Counted from the first letter of the stretch, positions 41,872 through 51,977 are shown. The stretch is DNA of 64,000 nucleotides from Paenibacillus macerans (GCF_023715465.1 NZ_JAMBOE010000001.1:248001-312000), one strand, 5' to 3'. Program-made: numbers and translations. The notes: a model not told the origin generated them from the sequence alone.

Positions 41872-44310
41872 TCATTCCTTGACGAAAAGATCGACGATCT
41901 CGTCGTTTTTGTCCACATGCGCCAGCGCTTTGCCGATCGATTTCCGTTCGGCCAGCGTCGCGTTTTCCGTGCTGAAGCTGTGCATCCGGCCTTCCTTCGT
42001 CACCACCAGCAGCGTCATCGGCTCTTTGCAGTGAACGCCGCCGACCAGCCGGCTGCCGTTCGGCTTGACCCGCTTGCCTTCCTTGAACTCGAACGTCTGC
42101 AAGCCCTTGCCGCCCCGGCTCTGGAGCGGGTAATCAAGCAGCAGGGTGCGCTTGCCGTAGCCCAGGTCGGAAACGGCCAGAATCTCCCCTTCCTCGCCTT
42201 CCACCCAAAGGGCGGCGACGACCTCGTCGTCCTCCTTCAGGTTGATGCCGCGCACTCCCGCAGCGACGCGGCCCATCGCATTAACTTCGCTTTCGGCAAA
42301 CCGGATCGCCATCCCCTGCTTCGTCAGCAGCACAATTTCCTGCCGCCCCCGGCTTACCGTCACGCTCAGCACCTCATCGCCATCGCCCAGCTTGCAGGCT
42401 GCCACCGCGCCGGACCGCTTCGTTTCGTAATCCTTCAGCTCGGTGCGCTTCACCTGGCCCCGCTTTGTCACGAACACGAGGGTGAGTTCCGGATCTTCTT
42501 CAAAGCCGCGCAGCGGCACGACGCTGACGATCCGGTCTTCCTTGGCCAGCGGGATGACGTTGACGAGCGCCGTGCCGTTGTCCTTCCATTTGAACTCTGG
42601 AATTTGATGGACCGGCAGCAGGAAATACTGCCCCCGCTGCGTGAAGATCAGCAGATTTTGCAGCGTATCGACTTCAAACAGATGTTTGATGTAGTCGCCT
42701 TCCTTCACCCCGGAGCCGTCCCGCTCGCCGCCGGAGCGCGTAAAGGAAAGCATGCTGGTCCGCTTGATATAACCTTCGTTCGAGAGCGTAACGAGCACTT
42801 CCTCCTGGGCCACCAGCACCTCCAGGTTGACCTTGAGCTCCTCCACTTCGTCCTGGATCACCGAGCGCCGGTCGATCCCGTATTTCTCGCGGATTTCCAG
42901 CAGCTCTTTTTTGATCAGCGCGACCAGCTTTTTGTCGCTCTCCAGAATGCCGCGCAGCACCGTGATTTTCTTCTGGATCTCATCCAGCTCTTTCTGCAGC
43001 GAAGTAATTTCCAGATTGGTCAAACGGTACAGCTGCAAGGTCAAAATCGCGTCCGCCTGGCGCTCCGTAAAGCCGAACATCCACTGCAAATTGTTTTGCG
43101 CGTCCTGGCGGTTTTTGGAGGCTTTGATCGCTTCGATCACCTCGTCCAAAATGTTCAGCGCTTTGACGAGGCCTTCCAGCACATGAGCGCGATCTTCCAG
43201 CTTCTCCAGCTCGTATTGCGTACGATAGGTCACGACCTCGCGCTGATGCGCGATGTACGCTTCCAGCATCGCCTTGAGGCCAAGCTGGCGCGGTGCCCGG
43301 TTGACGATTGACACCATGTTGAAATTGTATGTGACCTGCAGGTCGGTTTTTTTCAGCAAATAGGCGAGAATCCCTTGCGCATCCGCGTCTTTCTTCAGCT
43401 CCACGACGATGCGCAGCCCGTTCCGGCCGCTTTCGTCGCGGACCTCGGCGATCCCGTCCACCTTTTTCTCCAACCGGATGTTTTCCATCGCCGACACCAG
43501 CCGGGATTTCACGACCTGATAAGGGATTTCGGTAATGACGATCTGCTGCTTGCCGCCGCGCAGCGTTTCGATCTCCGTTTTCGAGCGCAGGTAAATCCGG
43601 CCTTTCCCGGTCTCGTAGGCCTCGCGGATCCCCTCTTCGCCCATGATGATTCCGCCTGTCGGAAAGTCCGGACCCTTGACGAACAAGCGGATTTCCTCCA
43701 GCGTCAGCCCCGGCTTCTCCATCAGAGCGATGCAGGCGTCGATCACCTCGCGCAGGTTATGCGGCGGAATTTCCGTCGCAAACCCGGCCGAAATGCCGCT
43801 GACCCCGTTGACCAGCAGGTTCGGAAACCGCGACGGCAGCACTACCGGCTCCTTCGCCGTGTTGTCGAAGTTGTCCTTGAACGGTACCGTGCGTTTTTCG
43901 ATATCGCGCAGCATTTCCATGGCGATCGGCGACAATCTCGCCTCGGTATAACGCATGGCCGCCGCCGGATCATCGTCCTGGGAGCCCCAGTTGCCGTGGC
44001 CGTCGATCAGGACATGGCCCATCTTCCACGGCTGCGCCATCCGCACCATGCCCTCGTAAATCGAAGAGTCCCCGTGCGGATGGTAGTTCCCCATCACGTC
44101 CCCGACCGTTTTGGCCGACTTGCGGTACGGCTTATCCGGCGTATTGCCGGCATCGTACATCGCGTACAAAATCCGCCGCTGCACCGGCTTCAGTCCGTCG
44201 CGCACATCGGGGATCGCGCGGTCCTGAATAATATATTTGGAATACCGGCCGAAGCGGTCGCCCACAACCTCTTCCAGAAACGCCGGCAAAAAATTTTCCA
44301 GCATGCTCAC
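41872..44310 (-). CDS. parC: DNA topoisomerase IV subunit A
   Basis: 812 residues from GTG 44310 (ATG 44304 is an alternative); AAGGTG precedes. The winged-helix domain has '[13 protein letters not shown]', the quinolone-determining '[10 protein letters not shown]' and the catalytic tyrosine in 'AMRYTEARL' (Y121). A long coiled coil and a C-terminal beta-pinwheel follow. The pinwheel lacks an obvious GyrA box, and partner and length match ParC rather than GyrA. Ser82 and Glu86 are the quinolone-sensitive type. It starts 13 bases after parE and has its own terminator. Confidence 0.94.
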   Translation of the reverse strand: MSMLENFLPAFLEEVVGDRFGRYSKYIIQDRAIPDVRDGLKPVQRRILYAMYDAGNTPDKPYRKSAKTVGDVMGNYHPHGDSSIYEGMVRMAQPWKMGHVLIDGHGNWGSQDDDPAAAMRYTEARLSPIAMEMLRDIEKRTVPFKDNFDNTAKEPVVLPSRFPNLLVNGVSGISAGFATEIPPHNLREVIDACIALMEKPGLTLEEIRLFVKGPDFPTGGIIMGEEGIREAYETGKGRIYLRSKTEIETLRGGKQQIVITEIPYQVVKSRLVSAMENIRLEKKVDGIAEVRDESGRNGLRIVVELKKDADAQGILAYLLKKTDLQVTYNFNMVSIVNRAPRQLGLKAMLEAYIAHQREVVTYRTQYELEKLEDRAHVLEGLVKALNILDEVIEAIKASKNRQDAQNNLQWMFGFTERQADAILTLQLYRLTNLEITSLQKELDEIQKKITVLRGILESDKKLVALIKKELLEIREKYGIDRRSVIQDEVEELKVNLEVLVAQEEVLVTLSNEGYIKRTSMLSFTRSGGERDGSGVKEGDYIKHLFEVDTLQNLLIFTQRGQYFLLPVHQIPEFKWKDNGTALVNVIPLAKEDRIVSVVPLRGFEEDPELTLVFVTKRGQVKRTELKDYETKRSGAVAACKLGDGDEVLSVTVSRGRQEIVLLTKQGMAIRFAESEVNAMGRVAAGVRGINLKEDDEVVAALWVEGEEGEILAVSDLGYGKRTLLLDYPLQSRGGKGLQTFEFKEGKRVKPNGSRLVGGVHCKEPMTLLVVTKEGRMHSFSTENATLAERKSIGKALAHVDKNDEIVDLFVKE

Positions 44311-44323
44311 ATCAATTCACCTT

Positions 44324-46309
44324 CTATTCCTCAAACTCCGTGAAATCCACGTTTTCCACGATCCAGCGCTTGCGCGGATCAACTTTGTCCCCCATCAGCG
44401 TAGACACGCGTCGTTCCGCTTTGGCGGCGTCTTCGATCTGCACCTGCAGCATAGTCCGCGTTTCCGGGTTCATCGTCGTTTCCCACAGCTGCTCGGGATT
44501 CATTTCCCCAAGGCCTTTGTAGCGCTGCAGCTCGAAATTTTTGCCGAACTCCTTCAAGTAATTTTGCAGCTGTTCATCGCTCCAGGCATACCGCATCGTC
44601 TCCAGCTTGCCGGAACGGCGGGTGATTTTATACAGCGGCGGCTGGGCGATATACACCCGGCCCGCATCGATCAACGGCTTCATGTACCGGTAAAAGAACG
44701 TCAGCAAAAGCACCTGAATATGCGCTCCGTCCGTATCGGCGTCGGTCATGATGATGATCTTGGAATAATTGCTGTCTTCCACGGCAAATTCCGTCCCGAT
44801 CCCCGCGCCGATCGCGCCTATGATCGCCCGGTATTCGTCGTTTTTCAGGATGTCCGCCAGCTTGGCTTTTTCCGGATTCATCGGCTTGCCCTTGAGCGGC
44901 AAAATCGCCTGAATCTTGGAATCACGGCCCTGCTTCGCCGATCCGCCGGCAGAATCCCCTTCGACGATAAACAACTCGGTGCGCGAAAAATCCTTCGACT
45001 GCGCCGGCGTCAGCTTGCCGCCGAGGTTTGAGCTCTCGCTTTTTTTCTTGCCCGAGCGCATTTCGTCGCGCGCCTTCCGCGCCGCTTCCCGCGCCTTCGA
45101 GGCCTGGACCGCTTTTTTGATCAGCGTCTGGGCGACCTGCGGATTCTCCTCCAGGAACAGCGCCATTTTCTCGCTGACCACCGCGTCGACCGCGCTGCGC
45201 GCCGAAGCGCTGCCGAGCTGGTCCTTCGTCTGTCCGACGAACTCGACCTCGGACATCTTTACGCTGATGACGGCCATCATGCCTTCGCGCAAATCATTGC
45301 CCTCGAGGTTTTTGTCCTTCTCCTTGAGCAGGCCGTTTTTCCGCGCATACTCGTTCATCACCCGGGTATATGCCGTTTTGAAGCCCGTTTCGTGCGTCCC
45401 CCCGCCACGCGTCGGAATCGAGTTAACGAAAGAGGCCAACGTTTCGGTGTAGCCCGAATTATATTGGAGGGCAACCTCCACCTCGATGTCGTCCCGCTCG
45501 GCGTAAAAATGCACGACATCGTGCAGCACGTCTTTGCCGTCGTTCAGAAACTGCACGAACTGGCTCGCGCCGCCTTCATAAAAAAACTCGTCGAAACGGT
45601 CGGACCGCTCATCTTTTATAGTTACCTTCAGGCCCGAGTTCAGAAAAGCGATCTCCTGTAAACGTTCCGCGAGTGTATCGTAGTTGAGGCCGATCCCGGC
45701 GGAGAACACGCGAATATCCGGCTTGAACGTCACCTTTGTCCCGGTTTTGTTCGTATTGCCAATGACCTCAAGTCCGGTAACCGGTTCGCCGACATGTTCA
45801 ACACCCTTATCGTCGACCCAATATTCAAACCGCATCCGGTGAATTTTGCCCTCCCGGTAAATATGAACTTCAAGCCACTCGGACAACGCGTTGGTGACCG
45901 ATGCGCCAACCCCGTGCAAACCGCCGGACTTCTTGTAGCCCGCCCCGCCGAATTTGCCGCCGGCATGCAGAATCGTATAAACGACCTGCGGTGTAGGAAT
46001 GCCGGTTTTGTGCATGCCGGTCGGGATGCCGCGCCCGTTGTCCACAACGGTCACCGAGCCGTCCTTGTGCAGCGTAATGTCGATTTTGGAGCAAAACTTG
46101 GCCAGATGCTCGTCGACGGCATTATCCACTATCTCCCATACCAAATGATGAAGACCCGACGAGCTCGTACTGCCAATGTACATACCTGGCCGTTTGCGTA
46201 CCGCGACAAGCCCTTCGAGCACTTGAATGTCGTCCGCGTCGTATCCCGAAGACGCCTTGGCAGAATCCGGACCGGCAACGTCCTCGAACAAATCGATTTG
46301 TTCGGCCAT
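44324..46309 (-). CDS. parE: DNA topoisomerase IV subunit B
   Basis: 661 residues. GHKL ATPase: 'EIVDNAVDEHLA' (N box), 'VVDNGRGIPTGMH' and 'GLHGVGASVTNALS'. A transducer domain follows, then TOPRIM with 'FIVEGDSAGGSAKQGRDSKIQAILPLKGKPMNPEKAK' and 'IIIMTDADTDGAHI', and a short C-terminal zinc-free tail. Pairing with parC fixes the ParE assignment over GyrB. The promoter must lie in or beside the MITE-like element that begins 72 bases upstream. Confidence 0.94.
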   Translation of the reverse strand: MAEQIDLFEDVAGPDSAKASSGYDADDIQVLEGLVAVRKRPGMYIGSTSSSGLHHLVWEIVDNAVDEHLAKFCSKIDITLHKDGSVTVVDNGRGIPTGMHKTGIPTPQVVYTILHAGGKFGGAGYKKSGGLHGVGASVTNALSEWLEVHIYREGKIHRMRFEYWVDDKGVEHVGEPVTGLEVIGNTNKTGTKVTFKPDIRVFSAGIGLNYDTLAERLQEIAFLNSGLKVTIKDERSDRFDEFFYEGGASQFVQFLNDGKDVLHDVVHFYAERDDIEVEVALQYNSGYTETLASFVNSIPTRGGGTHETGFKTAYTRVMNEYARKNGLLKEKDKNLEGNDLREGMMAVISVKMSEVEFVGQTKDQLGSASARSAVDAVVSEKMALFLEENPQVAQTLIKKAVQASKAREAARKARDEMRSGKKKSESSNLGGKLTPAQSKDFSRTELFIVEGDSAGGSAKQGRDSKIQAILPLKGKPMNPEKAKLADILKNDEYRAIIGAIGAGIGTEFAVEDSNYSKIIIMTDADTDGAHIQVLLLTFFYRYMKPLIDAGRVYIAQPPLYKITRRSGKLETMRYAWSDEQLQNYLKEFGKNFELQRYKGLGEMNPEQLWETTMNPETRTMLQVQIEDAAKAERRVSTLMGDKVDPRKRWIVENVDFTEFEE

Positions 46310-46381
46310 TCATGCTCCCCCTTTAACTTCTTTATGTAATCTTCTTTTTAAAAATAGTGTTCAAACAGTCTTCAAATTAAC

Positions 46382-46549
46382 GTTCAAAAAGTCAGGTTTT
46401 CAGCACCGAGAAGGTTGGATGAAGCCAGGGACTGAGGAGCGGAGCGTACGTTTTGGGTACGTGAGCACCGGAAGGCCCGGCTGAATTCAAGATTCGATGT
46501 CGATTCCGCTTCTTGACCTGCTTCGTGATCAAAAGATGACTTTTTGAAC
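46382..46549. mobile_element. MITE-like element upstream of parE
   Basis: 168 bp bounded by perfect 13-bp inverted ends: GTTCAAAAAGTCA at 46382-46394 and TGACTTTTTGAAC at 46537-46549. The inside is GC-rich with nested complementarity and no gene. A degenerate end GTTCAAACAGTC lies just outside at about 46359. I saw no clear target duplication. From memory the sequence type recurs in Paenibacillus genomes. Confidence 0.75.
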
Positions 46550-46599
46550 TACCTCTACTGCATTAAATGCAAACAGATGTTTTGTGGTCCTTGTCCATT

Positions 46600-47589
46600 T
46601 TAATTCAATATATCCTGTTTCGTAAAGACGAGGAATGAAACGACAAGCGATACAGCCCCCCAAACGGCGAGTACAATCAGTGAAAATCCCAGCGTCATCC
46701 CTTCGATCGGCGCCGGCGTTCCCGACAAATAATTCGTTAAGCCGAGGTTGACCATAAAAAGATATTTGGCGCTCGTCCAGGCGGAAGCCATGTTCGATAA
46801 AATATTCCCGGCGATCAGCGCCGCCATCATGATTACGATGCTCGCCGAGGTGCTGCGGACCAGCACCGACACCATAAACGCTAGACACGCGACAACGATG
46901 CTGACGAACCAGATTAATCCGGTTTGCATGAGGATATATTGCCACTGCGGCACCGCGTGTACTCCCGAGATGTCCACCTCCGCGCCGTGGAGCTGAAACC
47001 CGGTAAATACGGGCATCGTAAGCCCGGTGTATCCGAAAAACATGCCGGAGATCAGATAGCAGATGACGCACGTTGCTAAGATGATCAGCGACACGAACAT
47101 CAGCAGGGTAATCAGTTTGCCGAGCAGGATTTTCCAGCGGCGGATCGGGCGGGTGAGCAGCATTTTAATCGTTCCGCTCGTTCGCTCTGAGGACACGATA
47201 TCCGACCCGACGCCCATAATCAGCAGCGGAATGAACAGGGTTGCGGCGTTGTCCAGAAATTCCCGGGTAAATGTCACGCCGCCGGGTTCCTGCGGATTCA
47301 CATCATGCTCCAAATAATATTTCATCTGCTGAATATAGATTTGCCGGTATTTTTTCCACTCCTCCGGCACCCGGTCGCTGCCCAGCGAGTTTTGGTTGTC
47401 CGTAATCGCCTGCTGCACTTCCCGGCGCCAATCACTGCCGTATTTCTCCCGTTTCTCCACAGACTCGCGCATCTGCGCGTATGCAAACATCGGCACCAAG
47501 ACGATCAAAACGAGCAAAATGACGTAAAAACGCTTTTTACGGATCATCTTGATCGTTTCATTTTTCACCAAAGGAAAAATGTTATTCAA
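46600..47589 (-). CDS. ABC-2 type transporter permease (BcrB-like)
   Basis: 329 residues from TTG 47589 (GGTGAG about eight bases upstream); a GTG at 47598 is possible. N-terminal cytoplasmic start 'LVKNETIKMIRKKRFY', one helix, a large extracytoplasmic domain (about 40-115), then five more helices. 'SGTIKMLLTRPIRRWKILLGKLI' is the ABC-2 coupling segment. Its start overlaps the end of the ATPase gene, so the two are translationally coupled. Exports an antibiotic or peptide, or acts in wall stress; substrate unknown. Confidence 0.88.
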   Translation of the reverse strand: MNNIFPLVKNETIKMIRKKRFYVILLVLIVLVPMFAYAQMRESVEKREKYGSDWRREVQQAITDNQNSLGSDRVPEEWKKYRQIYIQQMKYYLEHDVNPQEPGGVTFTREFLDNAATLFIPLLIMGVGSDIVSSERTSGTIKMLLTRPIRRWKILLGKLITLLMFVSLIILATCVICYLISGMFFGYTGLTMPVFTGFQLHGAEVDISGVHAVPQWQYILMQTGLIWFVSIVVACLAFMVSVLVRSTSASIVIMMAALIAGNILSNMASAWTSAKYLFMVNLGLTNYLSGTPAPIEGMTLGFSLIVLAVWGAVSLVVSFLVFTKQDILN

Positions 47590-48565
47590 AGCTCTCACCT
47601 TCCGTCATTTGCAAAAACAGCTGCTCCAACGTTGGATTGACCTTCTGCACAGCGCCAACCCGAACCCCTTCCTCCACCAGGAGTGACACCAGTTCATCAA
47701 CCTGCTCCGGCTGCATCCGGGTGACCAGGGCCGACTTCCCGATTCCCGCGACGATGGTGTCGTCAAGGACGTCCCCGGCCTCCGTGAAAATGCCGATTCC
47801 GGCTGCACGCAGCAGCTCCGCTCCCCGCTCGCGCGGCTCAAGCTCCCAGACGACGTAATTGGTGCTTTCCTGGATCAATTCTTCAACTTTGCCGACCGTC
47901 AGCACGCGGCCCCGGCTAATGATTGCTACCCGGTCGCACAGCAGCTGAATTTCGCTCAGCAAGTGGCTGGACACGAACACGGCCAGTCCCTCCGCCGCCA
48001 ACCGCCGGATAAAATCGCGCATCTCTTTAATGCCTTTAGGGTCAAGCCCATTGGTCGGTTCATCCAAAATAAGCAGCTTCGGCCGCCCCAGCAAAGCCTG
48101 GGCGATCCCCAGCCGCTGCCGCATCCCCAGCGAATAGGTCTTCACCTTATCGTCGATCCGCCCGTCCAGGCCGACGATGTGAACCACCTCGTCAATCCGC
48201 CCTGCGTCAATGCCCGGCAACATCCGGGCAAATTGCTCCAGATTTTCCCGGCCTGTCAAATAGGAATACACCTCCGGATTCTCCACAATGGAGCCGACGT
48301 ATCGCAGCGCAAGCTCAGGCTCCCGCTGCACGTCGTATCCGCAGATAGAAACCTTGCCTTCGGTCGGACGAATCAGGTCCACCAGCATGCGGATCGTCGT
48401 CGTTTTACCGGCGCCGTTGGGGCCGAGAAAGCCAAAAATCTCCCCTTCATGGACGTCGAACGTTACCTCATGAACAATCCATTTGCGGCGGATTTTTTTC
48501 TTCAGTCCCCGTACCGACAGGACCACTTGCCGCTCATCCAACGCCGCTTCCTGATGTAGTGCCAT
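47582..48565 (-). CDS. ABC transporter ATP-binding protein (BcrA-like)
   Basis: 327 residues. Walker A GPNGAGKTT, signature 'YSLGMRQRLGIAQAL', Walker B 'LLILDEPTNGLD', H-loop 'VSSHLLSEI'. A C-terminal domain of about 100 residues after the ATPase is typical of BcrA/DrrA exporters. AAAGGGGG precedes the ATG. It overlaps the permease gene downstream, and the SGNH hydrolase gene ends 32 bases upstream, so all three may form one operon. Confidence 0.9.
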   Translation of the reverse strand: MALHQEAALDERQVVLSVRGLKKKIRRKWIVHEVTFDVHEGEIFGFLGPNGAGKTTTIRMLVDLIRPTEGKVSICGYDVQREPELALRYVGSIVENPEVYSYLTGRENLEQFARMLPGIDAGRIDEVVHIVGLDGRIDDKVKTYSLGMRQRLGIAQALLGRPKLLILDEPTNGLDPKGIKEMRDFIRRLAAEGLAVFVSSHLLSEIQLLCDRVAIISRGRVLTVGKVEELIQESTNYVVWELEPRERGAELLRAAGIGIFTEAGDVLDDTIVAGIGKSALVTRMQPEQVDELVSLLVEEGVRVGAVQKVNPTLEQLFLQMTEGESFE

Positions 48566-48597
48566 CGCAGTAGCCCCCTTTGATGTCCTGTTTTGCT

Positions 48598-49404
48598 TTA
48601 TTTTTGTCCAATGCTCTGCACGATCCGTTCGGCGATCGCCTGGTATCCGTCCCCGTTCGGATGAAAATGGTCGCTCGACAAATACCGCGCCGCGTTATGC
48701 GTAAATAAATCATAGGTCGGTACAACCAGAGTGCCGTTATAGGGAGCCAACGCTTTTAGAGCCATCTCATTCCAGCGCATGACCGCGTCATCTCCGAGCT
48801 CGCGCATCTCCTTCAGATCAGAAAACGGGTTGTACAAGCTGACATAAACCAACGCGGCCTGCGGGTTGATTTCATGCAGCTTCCCTACCGCCTGCCGGAA
48901 GTACTCCGACGCTTTCGCGATTGTGGTATCCAGTTCCGCCGGCGTGGGCAGTTGTTCCCCCGAGGTCAGCTGCTCCGCCCCTTTAAACAGATCATTGCCG
49001 CCTATGGAGAGCAGGATGATTCCCGACTGTCCCAGCGCGTACCTTACGCCCTGATCGTCCAGCGACGCAAGCAGTTCCTCCGTCGTCATCCCATTGATCC
49101 CGAGATTGTTGATCAACATGGAGGAAGTCCCTTGCGCCTTGAGCAATTCCACCGTTCTGCGGGCAAAGCCATTCCCGGTATCGTCACCGGTGCCCTTCGC
49201 CAGCGAATCCCCGATGGCCGTCACATCCCAGCTTCCGGCTGCGGCGGGCTGCTCCGTTTTTGGCGGCAAAGCGCTTTCGGCGCCGTTCAACAACGCCGGC
49301 TTGGCAATATCCAATACGGCAAAAAGGAAACCGGTTAGCAGCAGCAACGTCGATATAGCGGAAAAAAGTCCGGCAACCCGCCAAATCCGAGAACTCGATC
49401 CCAT
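48598..49404 (-). CDS. Membrane-anchored SGNH/GDSL hydrolase
   Basis: Start set at ATG 49404 (MGSSSRIWR) after GGAGGAAGG; 268 residues. An N-terminal hydrophobic helix (about 8-35) anchors or exports it. The catalytic blocks are 'AIGDSLAKGTGD' (Ser), 'LGINGMTT' (Gly/Asn), 'GGNDLF' (Asn) and 'SDHFHPNGDGY' (Asp/His). A lipase or acyl-esterase acting on wall or lipid acyl groups is expected. It precedes the BcrAB-like genes. Confidence 0.9.
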   Translation of the reverse strand: MGSSSRIWRVAGLFSAISTLLLLTGFLFAVLDIAKPALLNGAESALPPKTEQPAAAGSWDVTAIGDSLAKGTGDDTGNGFARRTVELLKAQGTSSMLINNLGINGMTTEELLASLDDQGVRYALGQSGIILLSIGGNDLFKGAEQLTSGEQLPTPAELDTTIAKASEYFRQAVGKLHEINPQAALVYVSLYNPFSDLKEMRELGDDAVMRWNEMALKALAPYNGTLVVPTYDLFTHNAARYLSSDHFHPNGDGYQAIAERIVQSIGQK

Positions 49405-49557
49405 CGTTATCCTTCCTCCCGTTTTCGTCATATTCCGTTATTAACCTATCCAACTTATGTAAATAACATAAAACTTCTTGTTGGAAGATGCAAATGCCGC
49501 AGGTTATGTCCCTAACCGCAACCCCTTTTCTTATTTGGTTCCTCCCCCAAAGCTAGA

Positions 49558-49592
49558 TATAAAAAACTGCCGAGAAGTGTCTCGGCAGTTTC
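49558..49592 (-). terminator. Terminator of the pspA operon
   Basis: AAACTGCCGAGA pairs with TCTCGGCAGTTT, followed on the minus strand by TTTTTT. Confidence 0.9.
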
Positions 49593-49632
49593 AGGCAGCG
49601 CCTAACGCACTGCCTTGAATTTTGCTTGCTTA

Positions 49633-50139
49633 TTAGCTGGCTCGAATGACTTTCACATCGGCCGGAATCACTTTGGTTCCTTCATACAGCATAAACCGTC
49701 CGTTTTGCCATTCGATGCGCAGCAGCTTCCCGTCATCGGACTGGTACTGCCAGACATGCTGTTCTCCCCCCTGCATAAAAGGGGTTCTGCCGACGACCGC
49801 AACGTATCCGCCGTACTCCTCCTCAAGATGATACAGAGTGCCGTCCAGCTCCATTTGCCCCGGAACCTCCGACGGATCGTCGAGGCGTCCGTCAATCGGC
49901 TGATAGAGCTGGTATTGCAGCGTCTCGCGCTCCTCGATGAGCAAGTAGCTGATTCGGCTGCCGTCCTGCAGCGTCAAAACAACGGCATTGCGGCTGCGGT
50001 TGTTTACCCGTCCAGTTACTTCATACGAAACGAGCGAAACCTCGCAAATGTCTCCCGGAGCCAGCGACAGCATGCTTTTTTCCATAAGCGGCGGCTCCGG
50101 CTTGGCGAACAGATTTCCGATTCTCTTCCAAACGCTCAT
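49633..50139 (-). CDS. DUF4178-like protein partner of PspA
   Basis: 168 residues, cytoplasmic, rich in beta strands. Core 'LAPGDICEVSLVSYEVTGRV...VVLTLQDGSRISYLLIEER' and 'KLLRIEWQNGRFMLYEGTKVIPADV' resemble DUF4178, a family of unknown function often found beside PspA/IM30 genes. It follows pspA by 35 bases and shares its terminator, so a role in membrane-stress response is likely (inference). Confidence 0.72.
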   Translation of the reverse strand: MSVWKRIGNLFAKPEPPLMEKSMLSLAPGDICEVSLVSYEVTGRVNNRSRNAVVLTLQDGSRISYLLIEERETLQYQLYQPIDGRLDDPSEVPGQMELDGTLYHLEEEYGGYVAVVGRTPFMQGGEQHVWQYQSDDGKLLRIEWQNGRFMLYEGTKVIPADVKVIRAS

Positions 50140-50174
50140 CCTCGGTTAAGCCTCACTTCTTGGGTTCGTCGTCG

Positions 50175-50846
50175 TTATTTCTTCTCCTCATATTGCTTCA
50201 TCAAAGCGGCCAATTCAGCTTCAACCTCGCTATCCTTGTTCAGGCTGGCGAATTCCTCGTCCAGGGACTTGTCTTTCGAGGCCAGTTCATTGCTGGCTTC
50301 CGCCTGCGCTTCCATTTGCAGCATTTTTTCTTCCATCCGCTTCAGGCCGCTCGCCGCAGTGTCCGAATTGAAGCCGCCCATCGCCTTGTTGATTTCGTTC
50401 TGGGCTTTGGCTGCGTTGTAACGCGCTACAAGCGTCTCGCGTTTGTTTTTCATTTCCGTCAGCTGTTTGCGCATTTCGTCCAGCTTGACGCGGAGATTGT
50501 CGGCCGCCGCTTTGTTTTGATCATAGCTGGCTTTGTATTCCGCAGCCTTCGCTTCGGCCGCTTTTTTCTCCTCCAGGGCGCGGCGGGCCAAATCGACGTT
50601 TTGCGCCTGAGCCGCCGTATGAGCCTGCTGAGTGCGTTTTTCGACGAGCGCCTGCTGCTCTTCATACAAGCCTTTGAATTTCTTTTCAATGGCGATTTGC
50701 GCGGCTACCGCTTTTTCCGCGTCCTCCAGATCCTCCTGCATGTCCCGGATATATTGGTCCGTCAATTTGATCGGGTCCTCCGCTTTGTCGATCAGGGCGT
50801 TAATATTGGACATCGTCAAGTCGCGCAATCTTTTAAAAATGGACAT
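50175..50846 (-). CDS. pspA: PspA/IM30-family membrane-stress protein
   Basis: 223 residues, nearly all alpha-helical coiled coil. N-terminal amphipathic helix 'SIFKRLRDLTMSNINALIDKAEDPIKL' is the membrane-binding segment of PspA. Alanine- and lysine-rich heptads follow (about 30-150), with a C-terminal acidic tail. ESCRT-III-like rods of PspA protect or repair the cytoplasmic membrane. No pspBC or LiaFSR genes adjoin. It is cotranscribed with the DUF4178-like gene. Confidence 0.92.
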   Translation of the reverse strand: MSIFKRLRDLTMSNINALIDKAEDPIKLTDQYIRDMQEDLEDAEKAVAAQIAIEKKFKGLYEEQQALVEKRTQQAHTAAQAQNVDLARRALEEKKAAEAKAAEYKASYDQNKAAADNLRVKLDEMRKQLTEMKNKRETLVARYNAAKAQNEINKAMGGFNSDTAASGLKRMEEKMLQMEAQAEASNELASKDKSLDEEFASLNKDSEVEAELAALMKQYEEKK

Positions 50847-50937
50847 TGTTTTTTCCTCCCGATAAAAAATTCAGATTATGCTTATGTTTACGCTGCAGCT
50901 TTCGAGAGGTTTCAATTTTTAGATATTACTTCCCGAA

Positions 50938-51456
50938 TTACTTCCCGATAAACTCCTGGACCCAGTATCCGTTATAATAACCGACGCCGATCAGCTTATA
51001 GTTCGGATTCAGAATATTCGCTTTATGTCCCGGACTGTTCATCCAGTCCTTTACGGCCTCCTTGGCCGATCGCTGCCCCCTGGCTATATTTTCTCCAGCA
51101 TAAGTGAATGTGATATTGGACGCGTCCATCATGTCGAAGGGCGAGCCATATTTCGGCGAATAATGATCGAAGTAATTGCTTTTGAACATATCGATCGCTT
51201 TCGTTTTGGCCATTTTGGTCAGGTTGGTATGTACCACGAGCGGTTTCAGCCCCGCCGCGACTCGTTCTTTATTGACAAGCGCCACGACCTGCGACGCGTT
51301 TTCCGTTTGAATGCGGGCATAAACCGCTGCCAATGATTGGGTGTTGGACGCGGCCGCATGAGCCATGTCCACTCCCCCGTGAGCAGGCGCCAGCACCGCG
51401 GCCAGAAGGGAGATAAACAGCCCTGCCGTTACGATTTTTTTGCTCCGTTTGCCCAT
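50938..51456 (-). CDS. Secreted CAP/SCP-domain protein (YkwD-like)
   Basis: 172 residues. Signal peptide (about 1-35, cut near 'AHAAA'), then a CAP domain (about 55-170) with 'VNKERVAAGLKPLVVHTNLTKMAKTKA', 'YFDHYSPKYGSPFDMM', 'AGENIARGQ', and 'WMNSPGHKANILNPNYKLIGVGYY'. The conserved H-E-E-H-type cavity residues are partly visible (H in 'FDHYS', E in 'AGENI', H in 'PGHKANI'). Function of bacterial CAP proteins is poorly known. GAGAAGGAG precedes the ATG, behind a small hairpin. Confidence 0.9.
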   Translation of the reverse strand: MGKRSKKIVTAGLFISLLAAVLAPAHGGVDMAHAAASNTQSLAAVYARIQTENASQVVALVNKERVAAGLKPLVVHTNLTKMAKTKAIDMFKSNYFDHYSPKYGSPFDMMDASNITFTYAGENIARGQRSAKEAVKDWMNSPGHKANILNPNYKLIGVGYYNGYWVQEFIGK

Positions 51457-51476
51457 GACAAAAAAAACTCCTTCTC

Positions 51477-51497
51477 AGCCGAATGGGTTTATCGGCT
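51477..51497 (-). promoter_or_regulatory. Small leader hairpin before the CAP gene
   Basis: AGCCGA pairs with TCGGCT around a nine-base loop, ending right before the GAGAAGGAG ribosome site. It could affect translation start; too small for a known riboswitch. Confidence 0.35.
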
Positions 51498-51904
51498 TTT
51501 TTCTCTGTTCTTGTCACATTTTAACATATAGCCGGTCTTGATGCGCGTCCAAAACATGGAAAAACGCAAAAGAAAAACCTCGCCGTTGGGGGTCCATTTA
51601 TCGTGCTACCCCATACCTGGGAGGCAAAGAGAAGGCTGGGTATGGTGGTTAGGTTATGGAGTTTCATGGTAGAACCTGACTCTAACGCCCCCCTTCCCTC
51701 TTTCCTCCCTTTCCACCTGCCAGAAAACAAGGGTAATTTAGAGGCTCAAAACCTTCCAGGGTTGGTATCCTGGTGTCCCTACCTGTTGCCTTTGCACGAT
51801 TATACCTATCTTTCAGGAAGCAGGGGGTGGAGACTAGAGCAAGGGTTCCCCAAAAAAGAGAGGAGAAAATGAGGCGGTTCAGGTGGGATTTTCGGCTTGA
51901 TTAG

Positions 51905-51949
51905 GGAACGTATGTTTGGTATAATGAGGATAAATTAAACAAACGTTCG
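51905..51949 (+). promoter_or_regulatory. Promoter with two LexA-like boxes
   Basis: GGAACGTATGTTTG (51905-51918) and, on the minus strand, CGAACGTTTGTTTA (51936-51949) each fit 12 of 14 positions of the Gram-positive LexA box CGAACRNRYGTTYC. Between them is TATAAT (51920-51925). The transposase fragment starts 29 bases downstream. Confidence 0.55.
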
Positions 51950-51977
51950 TAATTTCTCGATTCGGGGGCGAGCGAAC

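Noticed and set aside
41863..43311. Long plus-strand frame opposite parC
   Set aside because: Antisense shadow of a strongly conserved gene in GC-rich DNA. The same applies to 43375-44343, 33803-34750, 28105-29241 and 13891-14838.
51477..51497. Riboswitch before the CAP-domain gene
   Set aside because: Only a six-base-pair hairpin; it does not match the c-di-AMP or other riboswitch cores I know.
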